A stretch of DNA of 64,000 bases, from the NCBI GenBank assembly GCA_003577165.1, contig QEUM01000004.1:62001-126000 (forward strand). Reading direction: 5' to 3'. This document shows positions 60,087-64,000 of the stretch, piece after piece (the stretch's first letter is position 1; each line of letters opens with the position of its first letter). Both the position numbers and the translations under genes were made by a program. The notes under the pieces are model-generated. The model did no database searches. It had not been told where the DNA came from and saw only the letters and a list, made by a program, of their open reading frames with translations. This DNA is from Armatimonadota bacterium (GTDB taxonomy: Bacteria; Armatimonadota; Fimbriimonadia; Fimbriimonadales; ATM1).

Positions 60087-60658
60087 ACGCGCCAGGTGTC
60101 TCTGGATTTCTCCGATGGTTCTTCTGTCCGCGCCTGCAGTTCGGAATCGCTGTTGGGGCGGCTTTCTCCGCGGCCTTATGCTTCATTGTTCCTCTTTCCG
60201 TCGCGTACTTCATACACCCAGGAATCGTACGAGAACTGCCGCTATTAGAACTGCGGGTGCCTCAGCCCGAGGGATGGGTTGCCAGCTATGAACCCCGAAC
60301 CGTCGTACTGCGCCACACCGAAGATGCGGTTTCATCCGTTCGCATCGAGCGTCTTGGCCGGATTGCACAACCAGTGAGCAGCCGGGACGGTCTGTACAGG
60401 CTGTCGCCGGAGACATTCGACGTGACGGCACAGAGCTTGGTCTTCGTTCGAACCGATTACGGTTGGATGCTCGCCCAGGAGTCGCACGGAAACACAGGCA
60501 GCGTTACGATCGCCAGAGTCAAGGCTCTTCTACTTCTCTCGAACACTGTCCTTCGTGTTGACGGCTCATACACAGTAGGTGGCCCCCCCGGGTCAGGCGT
60601 CTCAAATCGGAACTATGAATTCGGGCTGATTGTACACAACATCCGTCTGGCCAGATGA
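60083..60658 (+). CDS. Small membrane-anchored protein of unknown function (paralogue 2)
   Basis: 191 aa from the TTG at 60083, with GGAG 8 nt upstream and a TTGA overlap. Transmembrane helix at ~20-43 (FGIAVGAAFSAALCFIVPLS), then a strand-rich domain with VRTDYGWMLAQESHGNTGS and LLLLSNTVLRVDGSYTVGG, matching the layout of the 59194 protein. Function unknown. The pair could be immunity-like membrane proteins, but that is only suggested by the region. Confidence 0.55.
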   Translation: MNAPGVSGFLRWFFCPRLQFGIAVGAAFSAALCFIVPLSVAYFIHPGIVRELPLLELRVPQPEGWVASYEPRTVVLRHTEDAVSSVRIERLGRIAQPVSSRDGLYRLSPETFDVTAQSLVFVRTDYGWMLAQESHGNTGSVTIARVKALLLLSNTVLRVDGSYTVGGPPGSGVSNRNYEFGLIVHNIRLAR

Positions 60659-60681
60659 CAAGGGTGGGAAGCCGATAGTGA

Positions 60682-60849
60682 GTCAATCTCCAATCGAAGC
60701 TGACGTTGGCGGCAAGCGTCGTGTTTCTGCCGGAGGGTGTTGCGCCGAACATCCTGGGTCCTGTGACTGCGACATGGGCGGAGACAGATTTGGACGCCAG
60801 ATTCGTCTTAGAACCGCCTACTCGCGCGGGTGGCGATGAGATGGAGTAG
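60682..60849 (+). pseudogene. Fragment of an exported repeat/Ig-like or Rhs-associated protein
   Basis: Open frame with no start codon, flanked by TGA at 60679 and TAG at 60847. The translation (LTLAASVVFLPEGVAPNILG, then PVTATWAE and FVLEPP) reads like a beta-sandwich domain of a secreted or Rhs-linked protein. It is probably a remnant left by rearrangement. Low certainty, since identification rests on texture alone. Confidence 0.35.
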
Positions 60850-60958
60850 GCCGTGCATACCACGAGTGAAAACCGCCTCGGTCTCAGAGTCACGCGGCGG
60901 CGTGGTAAGGGACTGGGCGGTGGGGGCGGTTCGGTTGGGTGTTGCGCACGTGCGGACA

Positions 60959-60982
60959 CCTTCCACGGCAAGCCGTGGAAGG
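60959..60982. repeat. Perfect hairpin, 11-bp stem
   Basis: CCTTCCACGGC (60959-60969), AA loop, GCCGTGGAAGG (60972-60982). No U tract on either strand. It looks like a REP-type or cruciform element within the non-coding stretch. Confidence 0.6.
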
Positions 60983-61111
60983 ATAGAGAGTCCTGGCGTC
61001 CGATCTCAGGGGCATCTCGGCACCCGACCGCTGCACACAGGTGTGCCCGTGGACGGCTGTGCGCGGGCGTGATTCACTTGACCGGGCCCCCGGAGGATTT
61101 GGGAAAATGGA

Positions 61112-61822
61112 GTGACAGGACTGATGCTGCCAATTACGAAGCGCTTCCACAGTATCGTCGAGGAAGGATTCAAGAGCGTTTTCAAGCGGCACGGTTATCG
61201 CTGCAAGGGACTGCGATGCGCGCAGGGCGACACAATCGTCCGAGTCGCGGAGATCGAGAAGGCGACCTGGTGCTATGAAGACGCGGTCGGCTTCTCGGTG
61301 GGTCTCGGCGTTTATGTGCGTGGCAGAGCGACCTGGTCAGGCTGGCCGGAGGGAGAGAAGCCGTTTCCGGCCGCGATCCAAGGGGCCTTTCGAACGGATC
61401 TTGACGCGCTCAATAGCGAACCGAATCGCCATAGATACGACTTGGAGTCCAAAGATCGGAAGGCGAAGGAGCACGACAGACTTCTCATAGAGCAGCTGGC
61501 CTACGAAGTTGAATGTTATGCGATTCCGTTCTTAGGTCGGTTCCAGACAATCGAAGACATCATCGAGTACTTGGAGGCGGTACCTAACGTTCACCCGATT
61601 CCCTCGCATCCGGACTTCCCATTCAGCCGGGTCTTTGAATTGGCGTCTCTCTACTCTCTGGCAGGCGATGAGCGGAAGTCCATCGAGTGCTTGGAGCGCG
61701 CGGTTCAGCTTGCGGAGGCTCAGGGGGCAAGTTACTTCATCGAGGCGTACAGAAAACTCTTGCAGCAGAAGCTGCGAGGCCCGAGAGTGGATCAGCCCGG
61801 GGTGCAGCTCGAGTGTGAATGA
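61112..61822 (+). CDS. DUF4304-like protein, candidate immunity protein
   Basis: 236 aa from GTG at 61112 (ATG at 61124 is possible). The N-terminal ~150 residues match the DUF4304 style (FHSIVEEGFKSVFKRHGYRC, KGLRC, FSVGLGVYVRGRATWSGWP), a family frequent beside polymorphic toxins. The C-terminal 60 residues form a TPR-like pair (FELASLYSLAGDERKSIECL). An Rhs remnant with a candidate toxin end lies 1 kb downstream, which supports immunity. The exact partner is unknown. Confidence 0.6.
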   Translation: MTGLMLPITKRFHSIVEEGFKSVFKRHGYRCKGLRCAQGDTIVRVAEIEKATWCYEDAVGFSVGLGVYVRGRATWSGWPEGEKPFPAAIQGAFRTDLDALNSEPNRHRYDLESKDRKAKEHDRLLIEQLAYEVECYAIPFLGRFQTIEDIIEYLEAVPNVHPIPSHPDFPFSRVFELASLYSLAGDERKSIECLERAVQLAEAQGASYFIEAYRKLLQQKLRGPRVDQPGVQLECE

Positions 61823-62174
61823 AGACTCATGGGGCTACAGGTTCGGCCGTTTGGGCGGGACAATTCATGGCTCGTACATCGCTGGCGCGGCTGCAGGAAG
61901 GATTTGGACAGGGGCACGCTCTATGCTTGGAAGACCGAACACATGGAAGCTAAGGATAGGCGGACAACAGGCTATCAGGGTAGAGGCCGGGAACGTACAC
62001 CTTGTGCCCGGCTTTCGTCGCAGTGCAATCGGCAACGTCCTGCACTTCCACATTCTCGACGCCGAGCTGCACCTGCCGTACCAGACTTGGCCGATTCTCG
62101 CCACCATGTATTTGGATCTCCTCCGCACCGAGGACTACTTCAAAATGAAGCGAGGAGCAGTACCGCTCGAGTGA
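61815..62174 (+). CDS. Small protein of unknown function (possible orphan toxin tip)
   Basis: 119 aa from the GTG at 61815, overlapping the DUF4304 gene by 8 bp. Aromatic and His-rich (GYRFGRLGGTIHGSYIAG, NTWKLRIGGQQAIRVEAG, LHFHILDAELHLPYQTWP). Coding texture is good but no family is recognised. The lack of a leader and the neighbourhood fit a displaced Rhs C-terminal domain; it may equally be an immunity partner. Confidence 0.4.
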   Translation: MNEDSWGYRFGRLGGTIHGSYIAGAAAGRIWTGARSMLGRPNTWKLRIGGQQAIRVEAGNVHLVPGFRRSAIGNVLHFHILDAELHLPYQTWPILATMYLDLLRTEDYFKMKRGAVPLE

Positions 62175-62211
62175 TGGAGCGGTGTTCGGAGAGGTAAGGG
62201 AACTTCAAACG

Positions 62212-62787
62212 ATGCGGATGCGAGTCAAAGCGCAGGCGAGTCAGCACGAAGACGCAGTTATCGAGGCGGATGCAGAAGCCATTCGTGCACTCGCAGCTGC
62301 GCTCCAGCGGGCTCGAAACGAAAGGCACGCCCAGTGCGGGCCGTTCGATAGCGATGGGCGGAACCTCGAAATAAAGATCGTCGTCGATGATTCGCGGATA
62401 TTTTCGCACAGGTGGAGAAGGGCGAAACTCCCCTACACTGATCCGGAGGCAGCATCGTGGCGTACCGGCCCTGATTCGCTCGCGCCTGAGGAACACGCGC
62501 GTATGGTGCTAGCTAGCGAAGGCACAAGCGCGCACGTGACGGCCTGCAATCTTCTCGATCTTCTCCACACAGTCACCTGGCAGATCTTTTACTATGGTCC
62601 GATCCTCAACTTACACGAACCCAGTCGAGACGACGGCACGGCGTGGATCGTGACGAATGGCCCGGGGTGTCAGGATCTCGTTCGGGCCCTCGAGCGAGTC
62701 CTGGAGAGCGGCTCTTTCAAGCTGAGCCTTATTGCTTCCGATGACGAAGGCTTTGACCTCCGCGTTCGCTGCCTCGACTCACCGTGA
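62212..62787 (+). CDS. Hypothetical protein in toxin/immunity region
   Basis: 191 aa from ATG at 62212, with AAGGGA ~10 nt upstream; a GTG at 62182 is the alternative. Predicted alpha/beta with acidic segments (QHEDAVIEADAEAIRALAAA, VIDDSRIF-like strand, LLDLLHTVTWQIFYYGPILN). No recognised domain. Its location directly before the Rhs fragment suggests an immunity gene from an earlier cassette, but this is positional only. Confidence 0.45.
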   Translation: MRMRVKAQASQHEDAVIEADAEAIRALAAALQRARNERHAQCGPFDSDGRNLEIKIVVDDSRIFSHRWRRAKLPYTDPEAASWRTGPDSLAPEEHARMVLASEGTSAHVTACNLLDLLHTVTWQIFYYGPILNLHEPSRDDGTAWIVTNGPGCQDLVRALERVLESGSFKLSLIASDDEGFDLRVRCLDSP

Positions 62788-62983
62788 CCAGAAACCGGCA
62801 TTCTTTTCGTGGGATTGCAGTGCCGTTTACCGCGGCAGGACCCTGGCCTCTTCGGGCGCGAGCATTCGCATGGCCGCGATCGGCCAATTGCTCTCGGAGA
62901 CGAAGGCCGGATATGCGGCGAGTTACACCTATGATGCCAACGGGAACCGTTTGACGAAGACCTTGAACGGCGTGGGCGGGTGA

Positions 62984-63002
62984 CCCCGATCTCGCATCGG
63001 GG
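62984..63002. repeat. 19-bp palindrome copy 1 in Rhs remnant
   Basis: CCCCGAT-CTCGC-ATCGGGG: 7-bp arms around a 5-nt centre. It directly follows the stop that ends the first YD-repeat piece. Confidence 0.85.
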
Positions 63003-63126
63003 AGCAGTGGTCAGGTGACTTCGCTCACCTACGATTACGAGGATCGGGTGACGAGCATCACCTACCCGGGTGGGGGCGCGAACACTTTCGCGTATAGCGG
63101 GCTCGGGGCGAGAGTCTCGGAGCCTG

Positions 63127-63145
63127 TCCCGATCTTGCATCGGGG
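63127..63145. repeat. 19-bp palindrome copy 2 in Rhs remnant
   Basis: TCCCGAT-CTTGC-ATCGGGG: same element with two changes. It sits where the reading frame changes from the second to the third Rhs piece; about 23 extra bases here would explain the shift. Confidence 0.85.
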
Positions 63146-63232
63146 ACGGACAGCACGGGGTCTTACACCTACCGCCGCAACGGCTCTTCTGTCACGTCGC
63201 CCGTTCTTTCGGACGGATCGGCGGTGTACACA

Positions 63233-63251
63233 CCCCGATGCGAGATCGGGG
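63233..63251. repeat. 19-bp palindrome copy 3 in Rhs remnant (inverted centre)
   Basis: CCCCGAT-GCGAG-ATCGGGG: the reverse complement of copy 1. It lies in-frame in the third piece, encoding RCEI between YTP and GERRSG. Confidence 0.85.
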
Positions 63252-64000
63252 AGAGGCGTTCGGGGGTGTCGAAGTTCTATCACTCCGACGGATACGGATC
63301 GCTGTGTACCGCTATTGACGGCGGGCAGGTTCCCATTGCGCAGTATAGATTCGACGCATGGGGAGTGCCGACGAGCACTGCTGGAGGGTTGATCACTCCT
63401 TACAGATTCCTTGGCTTAATTGGTAACGAGTCCGATCATGACTCAGGCCTGGTGACGACTCCTGTCGGACCTTACGATCCGAGTATCGGCCGCCACCTAA
63501 TTTGTGTGTCCCGTGCAGCCGGAGCTTCCCAACCCATCCAGGCTGGCCTGCAAGCGGGCTCTGGGCGCGTACTGAGACCGCGACCTAGGATCTCGGACTT
63601 CGGCGGGAGGGACTATGGCCAGTACACCGGGACGCCGGGAGAGTACACAGAAGGGCATGACCCCCTACTCGAGACACTTCCCCCGGTTGCCGCCTCAGTG
63701 TGGCTCCAGCCGACCGACATAGACAAGCTCTGGTGGCTTGAGGAGCAACTGATCCGTGGCGCAGTCGACATGGTGTTTGTCGCTGGCTTTGCGGACGACG
63801 CAGTTCGATTTGCTTCGCTGGGCAGGCTCGGAGGATCCCAACACCGGGCTGCGGTCAAAGCCTATGCGGACAAATTGGAGGCACAAGGCCATAAAATTCT
63901 AGCCGGAGGCGGCAGGAAATTCCCGTGGGGGTCGGAACGAGCCGTCAAGATCAAGGGGACCAACCGGCGCCGCGATCAGGACATCATTGCGCTGATCGAC

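Larger units (their letters stand above)
60659..61111. other. Intergenic stretch with gene fragment and hairpin
   Basis: 453 bp with no intact gene. It holds a coding-like fragment (60682-60849), a perfect 11-bp hairpin (60959-60982) and a diverged copy of the 34-bp repeat (around 61054). Confidence 0.5.
62870..64000 (+). pseudogene. Broken Rhs/YD-repeat protein 3' end with candidate C-terminal nuclease toxin (runs off window)
   Basis: YD repeats occur in three pieces: IGQLLSETKAGYAASYTYD with ANGNRLTKTLNG (62870-62983), SLTYDYEDRVTSITYPGGGA (63015-63120) and YRRNGSSVTSPVLSDGSAVY onward in another frame. Frame changes occur next to two of three 19-bp palindromes. The Rhs core ends around 63480 with GPYDPSIGRH, and a variable C-terminus follows, ending RAAVKAYADKLEAQGHKILA, RKFPWG and RRRDQDIIALID. 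That texture recalls restriction-endonuclease-like Rhs tips. The 5' part is missing, so this is a displaced cassette or decayed gene. Confidence 0.7.

Noticed and set aside
60519-60971. 150-residue minus-strand open frame
   Set aside because: Pro/Arg-rich, crosses the end of a better-supported + gene and the hairpin at 60959; no ribosome site or motif.
1-64000. CRISPR arrays, rRNA and tRNA genes
   Set aside because: No regularly spaced direct repeats of CRISPR type, no cloverleaf-like sequence and no rRNA segment were recognised on either strand.

Overview
The window is GC-rich bacterial chromosomal DNA, densely coded, with many 4-bp stop/start overlaps and no rRNA or tRNA gene that I could see. 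The gene set points to an envelope-rich, non-proteobacterial lineage. It includes a DivIVA/DUF167 cluster, DarA beside tmk and holB, a SpoIIIAA/R3H-type ATPase, proteins of the PSD1/DUF1549/DUF1553 and DUF1501 families, FHA proteins carrying membrane segments, and Rhs remnants. My best guess is Armatimonadota (Fimbriimonadia-like). This rests on style and family content, not on a phylogenetic marker.

Layout. 0-1.8 kb: the gatB end, a TPR protein, DivIVA and DUF167 (+ strand). 1.8-9.6 kb: a minus-strand operon running sprT-like, nnr, two FHA proteins, a VWA protein, a LURP-one-like protein, nfo, DUF1844. The VWA protein begins with three DPN(R/K)TQM repeats that look like FHA phosphothreonine ligands. 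9.6-13.5 kb: an ECF sigma / zinc anti-sigma / RseB-like / HtrA operon closed by a hairpin, the layout of an envelope-stress regulon. 13.5-20.8 kb: a winged-helix protein, then holB, darA, tmk, an R3H ATPase, a second HtrA, ribH and ribBA. 21-23.7 kb: a Clp-N/isochorismatase fusion, an AhpD-like protein, a GNAT and a lipase-like hydrolase, translationally coupled. 23.7-34.3 kb: an exopolysaccharide cluster (Wzy-like, Wzz-like, Wza-like, UDP-glucose dehydrogenase, two epimerases, two glycosyltransferases, a candidate barrel protein). 34.2-42.4 kb: a thioredoxin-like protein and a TolC/RND/adaptor efflux operon whose adaptor has two heavy-metal-binding modules, with a small Cys-rich secreted protein upstream. 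42.4-47.8 kb: a three-cytochrome PSD1 protein, a cupin and a DUF1501 protein. 47.8-53 kb: a sugar ABC importer without an ATPase gene, and a CBM9-like surface protein. 53-58.4 kb: FtsK, a small membrane protein, a glycosyltransferase, Trm112, aroQ and an M24 peptidase.

58.4-64 kb is different. It is repeat-rich, with long non-coding stretches, stem-loop repeats, paired small membrane proteins, a DUF4304-like candidate immunity gene and a broken Rhs 3' end. The Rhs remnant carries three copies of a 19-bp palindrome and leads into a probable nuclease toxin domain cut by the window edge. This is accessory polymorphic-toxin territory.

The most novel-looking parts are the FHA/VWA module with built-in candidate FHA ligands, the palindromes inside the Rhs remnant, the Clp-N/isochorismatase fusion, and a recurring TANNNT-to-start-codon arrangement suggesting leaderless transcripts.
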